DNA of 64,000 nt from Amycolatopsis sp. DSM 110486 (GTDB lineage Bacteria; Actinomycetota; Actinomycetes; Mycobacteriales; Pseudonocardiaceae): NCBI RefSeq assembly GCF_019468465.1, contig NZ_CP080519.1, forward strand, positions 3,735,001-3,799,000, written 5' to 3'. Positions within the stretch are counted from its first letter, which is position 1. The number at the start of each line of letters is the position of its first letter. The notes beneath the pieces are model-generated. The model saw only the letters and a program-made list of their open reading frames with translations. It did no database searches and was not told the origin of the DNA. The translations under genes were made by a program, and so were the position numbers. This document shows, in pieces, positions 8,504 to 17,151 of the stretch.

Positions 8504-9205
8504 ATGACTCGCGAACCTCTCGAACGCTGGATCGGCGGCCCGGCGATGATCATCGGCCCGGTCCTGCTGCTCACCGGGATCCTGTTGCGCGCCCCGTTCC
8601 CGTTCTTCTTCCCACACCAGCTCACGGCCGCCGTCGAGCACCCCGCCCCGCTGACCGCCGCCTACACCTGCGTCCTCGCCGGCACGGTCTTGCTGTGGCC
8701 CGCCGTGCTCACGCTCGCCGCGCGGATCGCGGTGCGGCGGCCGGCCTGGGGTGCCTGGGGTGCCGTGCTGGTCGTGACCGGGCTTTTCGAGCGCACCTTC
8801 CACGCCGGATTCGACCAGGCCGCCATCGACCTCGCCCGGCGGCGCGGCGCGGACTTCGCCACCACCTTCATCGCGCAGGCCTACGGCGACCTGCACCTGT
8901 TCAGCTACCTGTCCTTCACGATCCTGCTCGGCTGGATCGTGCTCGCGATCGGAGCCTGGCGCAGCGGAACGCTCCACAAAGTACGGTGCCTGGCGCTGGC
9001 GGCGATGTCACTCATGCCGCTCGGCGTCCTGAAGGGCACGACCGTCATGTCGATAGTTGGAGCCATCGGATTGTGCGTCGCCCTGGTGCCCGCCGGGATC
9101 AGCCTGGTGTTTTCGGGGCCCCGGCCGAACGCCCGCACGATCAGGCTGACCATGGCTGCGATTCCCGCGGTCGGCTTGCTGGCCTATGTGAGCACGCTCG
9201 GATGA
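8504..9205 (+). CDS. Multi-pass membrane protein of unknown function
   Basis: A 233-residue protein with about six to seven predicted transmembrane helices, for example GGPAMIIGPVLLLTGILL, AYTCVLAGTVLLWPAVL and YLSFTILLGWIVLAIGAW. There is no catalytic motif or named family that I recognise. It is transcribed divergently from the two-component pair, so it could be a regulatory target of that system; this is inference from position only. Confidence 0.75.
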   Translation: MTREPLERWIGGPAMIIGPVLLLTGILLRAPFPFFFPHQLTAAVEHPAPLTAAYTCVLAGTVLLWPAVLTLAARIAVRRPAWGAWGAVLVVTGLFERTFHAGFDQAAIDLARRRGADFATTFIAQAYGDLHLFSYLSFTILLGWIVLAIGAWRSGTLHKVRCLALAAMSLMPLGVLKGTTVMSIVGAIGLCVALVPAGISLVFSGPRPNARTIRLTMAAIPAVGLLAYVSTLG

Positions 9206-9274
9206 GTCGTCCCTGGCGGGCAGCCATGCCTGTGGCCGCGGGCCGTATCGCGTAGGTGGGAACCCGCGAGCACG

Positions 9275-10246
9275 CTACCTGCGGAATTCGAGCAGGCAGC
9301 GTTGCGAAGTCAGGTCCGCGACGGTGTCCAGCGTCAAGTCGTGGGCCGAGGCGAGGGCGCGGAACTCGTCGAGGTGGCGTTCGCGGCCGCCGAAGATGGT
9401 GAGCATGGCGAGGGCGCTTTCGGTGTTCGCCTGGCGGCCGGTGACGGGTTCGACGACGAGGATGCGGCCCGTCGGGCCGGCGGCTTCGGTGCAGCGGGCC
9501 AGGATCCGGTGGGCGTGGGCGTCGTCCCAGTCGTGGAGGATGTCGACGAGCAGGTAGGCGTCGGCGCCGGGTGGGAGTGGGTCGAAGAAGCTGCCGGCGG
9601 TGACCTGGGCGTGCAGGGAATGGGCGGCGAAGGTGCGGCGGGCGTCGGCGGCGGTCGGGGCCAGGTCGAGCAGGTGGCCGCGCAACCCGGGGTTCGCGGT
9701 GAGGATGGCGGCGAGGATGTCGCCCCGGCCGCCGCCGACGTCGACGATCGTCGAGAACCGCGACCAGTTGTAACCGGCGACGATCTGCGGGATTTGCTCG
9801 CGCATGCGGAAGGCCATCTGGCGGTCGAAGGATTCCCGCAGGTGGTCGGCCTCGGCGAGATCGGCCCAGAAGTCCTGGCCGTAGCGGCGTGGGTAGGCGG
9901 CTTCGCCCGTGGTGATGCTGTGGGCGAGCTCGACGAACGCCAACTCGGCGCGTCCGCCGGCGGTGTTCAGGTTCAGGAGGGTTTCGGTGAAGTCGTCGCG
10001 GAGGTTTTCGCCGTACGCGGTGGTGCGGTGGCCAGTGGGGGTGTGCTCGAGCACGCCGAGCGTCGTGAGGTGATCGAGCAGGAGACCGAGCGCGACGGGG
10101 TTCACTCCGAGCTCGGCGGCGAGTTCGGACGCCGGAGCGGGGTTGCGCAGGCGCGCGGGCAGGGCGAGGGTCACGGCGACGCGCAACGACATCGGCGTCG
10201 CGAGTCCGGCCAGGCGGCGCAGGGAGTTCGAATCGTCGTGGGTCAC
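9275..10246 (-). CDS. SAM-dependent O-methyltransferase (Methyltransf_2 family)
   Basis: A 323-residue small-molecule O-methyltransferase of the plant/polyketide type. Residues 20-90 form the winged-helix dimerisation domain (LGLLLDHLTTLGVLEHTP). The SAM-binding glycine loop DVGGGRGD is at 169-176, and a catalytic-type His lies in LVDILHDWDD. In this family the substrate is often an aromatic polyketide or phenazine; here it cannot be told from sequence. The divergent partner is a RibD-type reductase 46 bp away. There is no biosynthetic cluster around it, so it may be an orphan tailoring or detoxifying enzyme. Confidence 0.85.
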   Translation of the reverse strand: MTHDDSNSLRRLAGLATPMSLRVAVTLALPARLRNPAPASELAAELGVNPVALGLLLDHLTTLGVLEHTPTGHRTTAYGENLRDDFTETLLNLNTAGGRAELAFVELAHSITTGEAAYPRRYGQDFWADLAEADHLRESFDRQMAFRMREQIPQIVAGYNWSRFSTIVDVGGGRGDILAAILTANPGLRGHLLDLAPTAADARRTFAAHSLHAQVTAGSFFDPLPPGADAYLLVDILHDWDDAHAHRILARCTEAAGPTGRILVVEPVTGRQANTESALAMLTIFGGRERHLDEFRALASAHDLTLDTVADLTSQRCLLEFRR

Positions 10247-10292
10247 GAAGATCTACTGTGCCCGGCTGGTCAACCGAAAAAAGGGAGAGCCG

Positions 10293-10955
10293 ATGCGTCC
10301 CCACGTGCTGCTGAGCGTCGCGACGAGTGTCGACGGGGCGATCGACGACACGACCTCCGACCGGCTGCTGCTGTCCAACGCCGAGGACTTCGACCGCGTC
10401 GACCAGGTGCGCGCGGAGTCCGACGCCATCCTGATCGGCGCGGGCACGATCCGCGCCGACAACCCGCGGCTGCTGGTCAACAGCGAGGAGCGCCGGGCCG
10501 AGCGGGTGCGCGCCGGCAAGCCCGCGTATCCGCTGAAGGTGACTGTGACGGCGTCGGGTGACGTTGACCCGGAGTGGAAGTTTTGGCACCACGGTGGGGA
10601 AAAGCTCGTCTACACCACCGAATCCGGCGCCCCGGCCGCCCGCGAACGGCTCGGTCAGCTCGCCGAAGTCGTCGCGCTCGGACCGGAGGTGGACTTCGGC
10701 GCGCTGCTCGACGATCTCGGGAGCCGTGGCATCCGGCGACTCATGGTCGAGGGCGGCGGCCAGATCCACACCGCGTTCCTCTCGCAGCGCCTGGCCGACG
10801 AGATCCACCTCGCCATCGCGCCGCTCGTGGTCGGCGCCGCCGCCGCGCCGCGGTTCCTGCTGCCCGCGTTGTACCCGGGCGGACGGATGAAACTGCTGGA
10901 CACGCGGGCGATCGGCGACGTCGTGCTGATCCGCTACGCGCCCAAGGCCGGCTGA
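10293..10955 (+). CDS. RibD C-terminal-type reductase (dihydrofolate reductase family)
   Basis: A 220-residue NADPH-dependent reductase related to the RibD C-terminal domain. It begins MRPHVLLSVATSVDGAID, with the substrate loop ADAIxIGAGTIRADNP (here DAILIGAGTIRADNP) and the nucleotide-binding LMVEGGGQIHTAFL. It lacks the RibD deaminase domain, so it is either a standalone pyrimidine reductase-like enzyme or one of the many RibD_C paralogs of unknown substrate. The start follows an AAGGGAGAG ribosome site. Its 3' end overlaps the convergent FAD monooxygenase gene by 22 bp. Confidence 0.82.
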   Translation: MRPHVLLSVATSVDGAIDDTTSDRLLLSNAEDFDRVDQVRAESDAILIGAGTIRADNPRLLVNSEERRAERVRAGKPAYPLKVTVTASGDVDPEWKFWHHGGEKLVYTTESGAPAARERLGQLAEVVALGPEVDFGALLDDLGSRGIRRLMVEGGGQIHTAFLSQRLADEIHLAIAPLVVGAAAAPRFLLPALYPGGRMKLLDTRAIGDVVLIRYAPKAG

Positions 10956-12343
10956 AAGGTCGCGCGCAGAGCGTCTTTCAAGGGGGTGTCACCGCGCCAG
11001 GCGACGGCGGCGTCGGGGCGGAGCAGCACGGCCGGCAACGCGGTGTCTGCCTTGGCGCGCACCAGGTTCACGCGCTCGGCCCAGCCGGCGGGCAGCTCGA
11101 CGCCGCCGGTGAAATCGAGCAGGACGGCGCGCCCGTCGCGCAGTAGCTCGGCCACGCGGGTCGGTCCCTCGGCCGTCACGAGGTCCAGGTCGGGCAGTCG
11201 AGCGGGATCGTCCAGACCGGACATCATCCCGGCGAGGTAGCGGTTGGTTTCGGGCAGGCGCATGAGATCGGTGAAGATCTCGCTCAGCGCAAGCAGGTCC
11301 GGGTCCGGGTTCGGCACGGCGAGCACGCGTTGGGCCGACGTGTGGTGCAGCACGCGAGCGGCCTTCGGGTGGCGCTCGATCTGGTAGGTGTCGAGGAGGC
11401 TGTCCGCGGCTCCTCGCAGCGTCGCGGCGAGCTTCCAGCCGAGGTTGAAAGCGTCCTGCACGCCGAGGTTGAGTCCCTGCCCGCCGAGCGGCCCATGGAT
11501 GTGGGCGGCGTCGCCGGCGAAGAAAACGCGGCCGTGGCGGTAGTTTTCGAGCTGGCGGGTGGCGTCGCTGAAGCGGGAGATCGTGAGGACCTCGGCCAGC
11601 GTGGTGGGTTCGCCGTAGATGGCGGTGAGCGCCTGCTGCACGGCTTCCGTGGTCATCGGCGGCTCGGCCTCGTCGGGCCTGCCGTAGGTGAAGCGGTAGT
11701 GGTCGCCGCCGGTCGGCACGAGCATGCCCCAGTGGTCGGCGGTGGTCCTGGTCATCGTGCTCATGTGGCCGGCCCGCGCGGGCACCAGCTCGGAGACGGC
11801 CGACAGGCGCACGTCGGTGAGCACAGCCCGATAGGTGCCGGGCCGGCCGGGGAACGGCAGGTCCAGCAGCTTGCGCACGGTGCTGTGCGCGCCGTCGCAC
11901 GCGACGACGTACCGGGCGCGCAGGTCCTGGTCGGTGGTCACGGTGACGCCGGTGTCGTCGGCGTGGATCGCGGTGACGTCCTGGCCCCGCAGCACGCGCG
12001 CGCCGCGGGCGGTCGCCGCTGCCTCCAGCACCTCCTCGACCTTCCACTGTGGAATGCCGATCGGGTGCGGATGCCTGGTCTGCCAAGGCGTGCAGTCGAG
12101 CGGCACGGGCAGCCCGGCGAAGTGCCCGCCGACGGCGGCGCGCTCGAACTTCCGCTCGACGATCGCGTCGAGCAGGCCCCGCGCGTCGAGCAGCTCGGCG
12201 GTGCGTGGCTGGATCGTGCCGCCCTTCGTCTGCTCGATGCGTTCGGACAGCTTTTCCACCACTACGACCTCGGCGCCGCCGAGCGCCAGCTCGTGCGCCA
12301 GCGTCAACCCGGCCGGGCCCGCTCCGACCACGATCACGTCCAT
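10934..12343 (-). CDS. FAD-dependent aromatic-ring monooxygenase
   Basis: A 469-residue class A flavoprotein hydroxylase. The dinucleotide-binding motif GAGPAGLTLA is at residues 7-16, the second FAD site VVACDGAHSTVRK is near 160, and GDAAHIHGPLGGQGLNLGVQD is near 270. The C-terminal part looks like the thioredoxin-fold tail of the PheA/RdmE-like group. It probably uses NAD(P)H and O2 to hydroxylate an aromatic substrate such as a drug or polyketide. The start at 12343 has a GAGGAG site. It is divergent from a TetR gene that very likely represses it, the arrangement typical of rifampicin- or tetracycline-modifying monooxygenases; the substrate is inference. Confidence 0.88.
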   Translation of the reverse strand: MDVIVVGAGPAGLTLAHELALGGAEVVVVEKLSERIEQTKGGTIQPRTAELLDARGLLDAIVERKFERAAVGGHFAGLPVPLDCTPWQTRHPHPIGIPQWKVEEVLEAAATARGARVLRGQDVTAIHADDTGVTVTTDQDLRARYVVACDGAHSTVRKLLDLPFPGRPGTYRAVLTDVRLSAVSELVPARAGHMSTMTRTTADHWGMLVPTGGDHYRFTYGRPDEAEPPMTTEAVQQALTAIYGEPTTLAEVLTISRFSDATRQLENYRHGRVFFAGDAAHIHGPLGGQGLNLGVQDAFNLGWKLAATLRGAADSLLDTYQIERHPKAARVLHHTSAQRVLAVPNPDPDLLALSEIFTDLMRLPETNRYLAGMMSGLDDPARLPDLDLVTAEGPTRVAELLRDGRAVLLDFTGGVELPAGWAERVNLVRAKADTALPAVLLRPDAAVAWRGDTPLKDALRATFQPALGA

Positions 12344-12416
12344 GAAGTGCTCCTCAGTGCAGAAGTATACTGAGTGCAATATAGCCCCGAGTGCACCAAC
12401 GCGGTAGCCTGTTTTC
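12344..12416. promoter_or_regulatory. Divergent promoter/operator between monooxygenase and TetR genes
   Basis: A 73-bp AT-richer interval with the perfect 8-bp palindrome AGTATACT (about 12364-12371) and repeated (C/G)AGTGCA elements (CAGTGCAG, GAGTGCAA, GAGTGCAC). This is where a TetR dimer would be expected to bind and control both genes. Binding itself is inferred from position. Confidence 0.5.
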
Positions 12417-13049
12417 GTGGACGAGCAGACCGGCCTGCGGGAGCGGAAGAAGCAGCGCACGCGCGAGGCGATCTCGAACGCCGCCCTCAAGCTGTTCTTC
12501 GAGCACGGCTTCGACCAGGTGTCGATCTCGCAGGTCGCGGAGGCCGCAGAGGTGTCGCGGCGGACGTTGTTCGCCTACTTCCAGGGGAAGGACGACCTCG
12601 TCCTGCACCGCATCGCCGACCACGAGCACGAGAGCGCGCGCGTGGTCCGGGCGCACCGCGAAGCCCCGCTTCCCGCGCTGCGTGAGCATTTCCTCGACGG
12701 CCTGCGCCGCCACGACCCGATCACCGGGCTCTGCGACCTTCCGCAGGTGCTGGCGCTGTACCGCCTGATCATGGGCACGTCGACGCTGTTGCCGAGCTTG
12801 TTGCGGTTCCGGGAAAGCGGGGAGCTGGCGCTGGCGGCCGAGCTCGGCGAGTCACCGGACCTGCCGCCGCTGACCGCGCGCCTGGCGGCCGCGCAGATCG
12901 TGTCCGTGCAGTGGCGGCTGTCGATGGAGAACCACCACCGCATGGCGAACGGCGTCTCCGCGACCGACGCGTACCCCGAGGCGGTCGCGGCGGCCGAACT
13001 GGGCTTCGACCTGCTGATGAACGGCCTCGGGACACTCGGCAAGAGTTAG
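12417..13049 (+). CDS. TetR-family transcriptional repressor
   Basis: A 210-residue regulator. Residues 8-60 are a typical TetR helix-turn-helix (ERKKQRTREAISNAALKLFF, then VSISQVAEAAEVSRRTLFAY). The C-terminal ligand and dimer domain is variable. The GTG start lies close to the promoter palindrome, and no strong ribosome site is seen, so the mRNA may be nearly leaderless. It most likely represses the divergent FAD monooxygenase and itself, releasing on binding that enzyme's substrate. Its end overlaps the convergent PHP gene by 4 bp. Confidence 0.87.
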   Translation: MDEQTGLRERKKQRTREAISNAALKLFFEHGFDQVSISQVAEAAEVSRRTLFAYFQGKDDLVLHRIADHEHESARVVRAHREAPLPALREHFLDGLRRHDPITGLCDLPQVLALYRLIMGTSTLLPSLLRFRESGELALAAELGESPDLPPLTARLAAAQIVSVQWRLSMENHHRMANGVSATDAYPEAVAAAELGFDLLMNGLGTLGKS

Positions 13050-13882
13050 CCGCGGCGGATCCACAGGTCGTGCGGAGTGCGGCCCGATCGGAACCCGCAC
13101 GAAGCCGCCAACGCGGCGGCCTCGGCGAACGCGTGGCCGACGAGTTCGGGCGCGTGGGCGTCGCTGCCGAAGGAGAGGATCCGGCCACCTTCGGCGGCCC
13201 ACCACAGGAGAACGTCGCGCGGCAGGGGGACTTTCGTGTTGAGCTCCAGGGCGCGCCCGCTGCCGGCCAATGTGCGCAGGACCGTGCGGAACTCCTCCTC
13301 GAAGTCCGCGGCGACGAAGGGTTTCGACGAAGGCCAGGTGCGCAGCGCGTAGTCGATGTGGGCCAGGATCTCGAAATCGGCCGTCGACTCCACCAGACCC
13401 AGCACCTCGCCCAGGTACGCACGCAGCGTCGCGACAGCCGGGCGGTCCGCGATCACGCTCAGCTCGTAGTGGTGCGACCCCTCCGGCAGCGAGTGCACCG
13501 ACCCCAGCACCCGCTCGAAGCGGTGCGCCGTCAGCAACGCGTCCGCCTCCGGCCGGTGCCAGTGCGGCTCACTCAGCTCCACCCCCGACAGGATCCGCAG
13601 GTCCGGGAAGCGCTCGCGGCACTCCTGCACGCACGCGAGGTAACCCTCGACGTCGAGGGCCGGTGGCTCCAGCACGCCGTCGGTCCGCAGCCGCACGCGG
13701 AAGTGGTCGGGCAGGTGCGGCCGGATCGGCGGCGGGATGAGCCACGGCGTGAGGTCGGCGTGCTCCGTGAACGCCACCGACGGCAGCCCGAGCGCGAGCG
13801 CGCGCCGGCACGACTGGACCATCGACCCGGTGACGGTGTCCCACGACCACTCGGTGTGGACGTGGCTGTCCTGCGGCAGCAC
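13046..13882 (-). CDS. PHP-domain phosphoesterase (histidinol-phosphatase-like)
   Basis: A 278-residue protein of the PHP superfamily. Metal ligands are visible in DSHVHTEWSWD (residues 5-15), FTEHADL, GVELSEPHWH, SVHSLPEGSHH and the late FGSDAH. This fits a multi-metal phosphatase of the histidinol-phosphate phosphatase (HisK) type, though actinobacteria usually use another enzyme for histidine biosynthesis and the true substrate is uncertain. The start at 13882 is 9 bp from the end of the next minus-strand gene, so the two are probably co-transcribed. Confidence 0.78.
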   Translation of the reverse strand: MLPQDSHVHTEWSWDTVTGSMVQSCRRALALGLPSVAFTEHADLTPWLIPPPIRPHLPDHFRVRLRTDGVLEPPALDVEGYLACVQECRERFPDLRILSGVELSEPHWHRPEADALLTAHRFERVLGSVHSLPEGSHHYELSVIADRPAVATLRAYLGEVLGLVESTADFEILAHIDYALRTWPSSKPFVAADFEEEFRTVLRTLAGSGRALELNTKVPLPRDVLLWWAAEGGRILSFGSDAHAPELVGHAFAEAAALAASCGFRSGRTPHDLWIRRG

Positions 13883-13891
13883 GCCCCCACA

Positions 13892-14776
13892 CTACGAGTT
13901 GGCCCGCAGCACCGAAATCGCGCGAACGGTGGCGTAGCCGCGCCATTCGAGCGACGCCGCGGGGGAGAAGCTGGCGAAATCAACCGTCCAGCCGCCGTCT
14001 TCGAGCTGCTGGGACTCGAGGCGCTCGAGCTCGCCGGCGATCGCGGCCGGGTCGAGCACCTTGCGCGACGGGCCGGGGATCGGCGAGAAGTCCAGCGGCC
14101 GCAGGACCTCGTCCTCGCCGCCACCGGCGACGTGGAGGATGCCATTGGCCGGCAGGAACTTGCCGAGGTGGTCGAGGAGCTCGTCGGCCTCCGGGCGGGT
14201 GGCGTGCGCGGCGTCGAGGAAGCGGATGGCGAACGACAGCTCGATCGCGTGCGGCTGCTCTTCGACCCGGGCGATGGCGTCCAAGCAGGTCGACACGGCC
14301 GACGTGAGCCATGGGTGTTCCGCCACGGCCTTGTCGTGCGCCGCGACGCGCAGCGCCGTCGACGCGACGAAAGCCGTGCTCTGGAGGGAGAACTTCGTCG
14401 GGTCGGCGTCCGTCCAAAACGGAGCGCTCCCGGTGCGGTCCGCGACAGGGAAAGCGAACGGCAACCCGCCACCCGGCAGCGACACGGACTCCAGCCAGTC
14501 ACACAGCTCCAGCGACAGCGGCGTGGTCTTCGGCGCGATGTCCTCGAACACTTCGAACGCGTGAAGCGCCCCACCCGGCTGGCTCTCCGGCGCGCGCAGG
14601 TCGGGCTCCAGGCCCCAGCCGTAGCCGCCGTCGGCGTTGCGATACGCCGCGACGGCCGACAGCACGGCCTCCGCATCACCTTCACCTTCGCCGAACAGCA
14701 GCTCGAACCGGCGGCGGTCGAGCACCCGCCCGTGCGTGGCGAGGAAGGACGCGGCAGCAGCGAGGTTCACAGTCAT
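13892..14776 (-). CDS. Hypothetical protein with terpenoid-cyclase-like alpha/alpha fold
   Basis: A 294-residue protein with Gly/Trp-rich repeats reminiscent of squalene-cyclase/prenyltransferase toroids, for example NADGGYGWGLEPD and LEDGGWTVDF. No DxDD or catalytic motif is seen, so it may not be an enzyme. It starts at 14776 (MTVNLAAAASFLA) and lies directly upstream of the PHP gene on the same strand. Function unknown. Confidence 0.7.
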   Translation of the reverse strand: MTVNLAAAASFLATHGRVLDRRRFELLFGEGEGDAEAVLSAVAAYRNADGGYGWGLEPDLRAPESQPGGALHAFEVFEDIAPKTTPLSLELCDWLESVSLPGGGLPFAFPVADRTGSAPFWTDADPTKFSLQSTAFVASTALRVAAHDKAVAEHPWLTSAVSTCLDAIARVEEQPHAIELSFAIRFLDAAHATRPEADELLDHLGKFLPANGILHVAGGGEDEVLRPLDFSPIPGPSRKVLDPAAIAGELERLESQQLEDGGWTVDFASFSPAASLEWRGYATVRAISVLRANS

Positions 14777-14839
14777 ACGGTCACCGTCGCACGCTTCGGC
14801 GCGCGCGTCTTGAACAGTTCGGACACCGGGGGACCGCTC

Positions 14840-14940
14840 ATGACCGAAGAGCTGATCCGCGCCCTCCTGCGCGACCAGCACCCTGACCCCGCCGCACTCA
14901 CGGCCCGCCCGGTGGGAAGCCGACGTGGGCTGTTGCCGGG
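14840..14940 (+). pseudogene. N-terminal scrap of an aminoglycoside phosphotransferase-like gene
   Basis: A plus-strand frame reads MTEELIRALLRDQHPDPAAL then TARPV. This closely resembles the beginning of small APH-family kinases, which usually continue into a GWDNxLWRLGxDLAVRLP strand. Here the sequence instead turns into Gly/Arg-rich nonsense and no downstream APH motif follows. It appears to be the first ~25 codons of a gene whose remainder was deleted. Identification is by resemblance only. Confidence 0.45.
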
Positions 14941-15027
14941 CGGGGCGTGTCGTGCCGGGCCGAGGGGTGCGCGGGCTGTGCCGCGGTCGGGGTCGTGGGG
15001 GCGGTGGCGGGCCTGGAGGGCGCCCGG

Positions 15028-15669
15028 TCAGGGCCAGAGGCGTTCGCGGGTCCAGGTGTCGTCGGCGTCGCGGAGGTAGCGGAGGCGGAGGTGGCGGCGG
15101 TCGTGGGAGGCTTGCCAGAACTCGACCGTCGTGGGGGTGACGAGGTAGCGCGTCCAGGTTTCTGGGGCGGTGTGGGGGTTTTCGGCGACCCAGTGGGCGG
15201 CGGCGTCGGCGGCTTCGACGAGTTTGGCGGGGTCCGGGAGGGGCTCGGACTGGTGGCCGATGAAGGCCTCGACGCGGGAGGCCGGTGGGCGGGCCAGGAA
15301 GTCTTCCGCCGAGACCTCCGGGGAGGCCGGGGCGACGGTGCCGCGGACGCGCACCTGGCGGCCGCGGCCAGGCCAGAAGAAGGTGAGAGCCGCGTGGGGG
15401 TTGGCGTCTAGCTGGTGGCCCTTGGGGCTTTCCGAGCTGGTGGCGATGGCCCAGGCGGACGGGGCGATGTCCTTGAGGATCACGACGCGGGCGTCGGGAA
15501 AGCCCTCGGAGTCCACTGTGGACAGGGTGACGGCGTGGGGAGCGAGGACGTGTTCGGCGGCTTCCGTGAGCCACTCGAGGAACAGGTCTTCCGGGGTTTC
15601 CGGGGCCGCCTCCAGGTCGAAGGACGGGAGTTCTTCGGGGAAGGATTGCCAGCCACGTAGGGAAACCAT
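15028..15669 (-). CDS. Pyridoxamine 5'-phosphate oxidase family flavoprotein
   Basis: A 213-residue FMN protein resembling PdxH: the substrate/FMN strand DARVVILKDI, then SPKGHQLDANPHAALTFFWP, VRVRGTVAPASPEVSAEDFL, and the C-terminal RLRYLRDADDTWTRERLWP. The RxxxRLxP-type ending supports true PdxH-like chemistry (pyridoxamine or pyridoxine phosphate to PLP), but actinobacterial paralogs exist that use other substrates. The start codon at 15669 sits 2 bp after the stop of the upstream gene, implying coupling. Confidence 0.78.
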   Translation of the reverse strand: MVSLRGWQSFPEELPSFDLEAAPETPEDLFLEWLTEAAEHVLAPHAVTLSTVDSEGFPDARVVILKDIAPSAWAIATSSESPKGHQLDANPHAALTFFWPGRGRQVRVRGTVAPASPEVSAEDFLARPPASRVEAFIGHQSEPLPDPAKLVEAADAAAHWVAENPHTAPETWTRYLVTPTTVEFWQASHDRRHLRLRYLRDADDTWTRERLWP

Positions 15670-15670
15670 G

Positions 15671-16618
15671 TCACTGACCGTACGGTGGGCGGCCCGGTGG
15701 TGGGTAGTGCGGCGGCTGGGGGCCGGGTGGGCCGGCGGCCGGGGGTGGCGGGATCTGGGGTTGCCAGCCGGCTGGGATTTGTTGGCCGGGGAAGCCGCCG
15801 GGGCCTGGGTAGCCGGTGGTGGGACCGGTCGTGCCGGAGACCGCACCGGGATCACTCGACGCTGGGCCAGGGGCGCCATACGGAGCGGCGCCAGGGCCGT
15901 TGGCCGCAAGGCCTGACGCGCCGTACGGAGCCTCGCCAGGGCCGGTGGCCGCAGGGCCTGACGCGCCATAGCCCTCTGCGTAAGGAGTGTTGGCGCCATA
16001 ACCGGCCGTGCCATAACCAGCCGTGCCAGGGCTGTTGGCGGCAGGGCCTGAGACGCCATAACCAGCCGCGCCAGGGCCGGCGTTGTGGCCGGCCTGCAGG
16101 GCCTGCCACTGCGCTTGCCATTGCAGCTGCTGGTAAGCCTCTGTCGGCTGAGGGAAGCAGAACAGCAGCTTCGCGTTCACCGAGCCCTGCACCGCCGCGC
16201 CCCAGACCTTGCCGCCGACCCAGGCGTAGGTCATGCCTGCGTACGGATCGACGGCGACCATGCGGGTCTCGCCGCCGAACTGGTTGGCGGTCTTCGCCGA
16301 CGCGGCGGTGGCGGCGTCGGGGTGCACGCGTCCCACCAAGCCCGCGATCACGACGGAGGCGGCCGTCCAGCCGACGGTGCCCTGCACGTTGGCGCGCGCG
16401 TGCTGCGTGGCGAGGCCGGTGAACTGGAACAGTGTCTGCGCGTCGATCTCCGGGTAGGCGGCCGCGACGACGCAGTAGTTCATGGTGGACAACATGATCG
16501 GCTCGGTGAACAGCCCGACGGCCGCGGTCACGGGTCCGATCTGGACGGTGCTGAGCCGTCCGCCGCTGCGCTGGACGCGCTCGGCCACCACCTGCAGGTA
16601 CTGATCCGGCGTGAACAC
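15671..16618 (-). CDS. Hypothetical protein with Gly/Pro/Ala-rich repetitive tail
   Basis: A 315-residue protein. Residues 1-165 form a globular domain without any family I recognise (MFTPDQYLQVVAERVQRSGG, with hydrophobic strands but no clear membrane helix). Residues 170-315 are low-complexity, with repeats of GYGxxGPAAxxPG and a final proline run before PPYGQ. Such tails in actinobacteria are often disordered and interact at the cell surface or in condensates; here that is conjecture. It lies upstream of, and nearly touches, the PNPOx-like gene. Confidence 0.65.
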   Translation of the reverse strand: MFTPDQYLQVVAERVQRSGGRLSTVQIGPVTAAVGLFTEPIMLSTMNYCVVAAAYPEIDAQTLFQFTGLATQHARANVQGTVGWTAASVVIAGLVGRVHPDAATAASAKTANQFGGETRMVAVDPYAGMTYAWVGGKVWGAAVQGSVNAKLLFCFPQPTEAYQQLQWQAQWQALQAGHNAGPGAAGYGVSGPAANSPGTAGYGTAGYGANTPYAEGYGASGPAATGPGEAPYGASGLAANGPGAAPYGAPGPASSDPGAVSGTTGPTTGYPGPGGFPGQQIPAGWQPQIPPPPAAGPPGPQPPHYPPPGRPPYGQ

Positions 16619-16640
16619 TCGAACCCCCTGACCGTGACAA

Positions 16641-16680
16641 CCGACCGCCCGGCGCCCATCGTCGCACGCCGGGCGGTCGG
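16641..16680 (-). terminator. Perfect 14-bp hairpin terminator after the DoxX gene
   Basis: CCGACCGCCCGGCG (16641-16654) pairs exactly with 16667-16680 around a 12-base loop, 5 bp beyond the minus-strand stop at 16686. Confidence 0.75.
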
Positions 16681-16685
16681 GGCGG

Positions 16686-17108
16686 TCAACCGGCGGTGAC
16701 CGTGCCGGTGGCCGGGACCACGCGGGTCCGGCGGAACAAGTCGGTCAGTGCCCAGTGGCCGCCGCCGGTGAAGGCGAGCAGGAGGAAGGCCCAGGCGAAG
16801 ATGGCGGCCTGCTCGCCGCCGTTCTCGATGGGAAGTACGGCCTTGCCGAAGTGCACGGTGAAGTACGCGAAGGCCATGGAGCCGGAGCAGATCACGGCGG
16901 CGACGCGCGTGCCGAGGCCCAGCGTCACGGCCGCGCCGCCGACGAGCTGGATCAGCGCGGCCCACCAGCCGGGCCACGTGCCGACGGCCGTGGCGTGGTG
17001 CCCCCAGAGGCCGAACACGGTCGAAGCACCGTGGCAGAAGAACAGGAAACCGAGCACGATGCGGAAGAGCGCGAGGACGTGGTCACGGCCTCTGTCGAAG
17101 AGTTTCAC
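16686..17108 (-). CDS. DoxX family membrane protein
   Basis: A 140-residue protein with four transmembrane helices. Family hallmarks are LALFRIVLGFLFFCHGASTVFG near the N-terminus, GLGTRVAAVICSGSMAFAY in the middle and the C-terminal AWAFLLLAFTGGGHWALTD. DoxX-like proteins are quinone-interacting or redox-linked membrane subunits; in mycobacteria a DoxX partner works with SodA and SseA in oxidative stress resistance. The GTG start at 17108 is supported by a GGGAG site. The upstream region carries a sequence resembling a DtxR/IdeR iron box (17152-17170). Confidence 0.82.
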   Translation of the reverse strand: MKLFDRGRDHVLALFRIVLGFLFFCHGASTVFGLWGHHATAVGTWPGWWAALIQLVGGAAVTLGLGTRVAAVICSGSMAFAYFTVHFGKAVLPIENGGEQAAIFAWAFLLLAFTGGGHWALTDLFRRTRVVPATGTVTAG

Positions 17109-17151
17109 GGCTGTCGTCTCCCTGGCAGTCGGAAAATACGTGACTGCCAGG

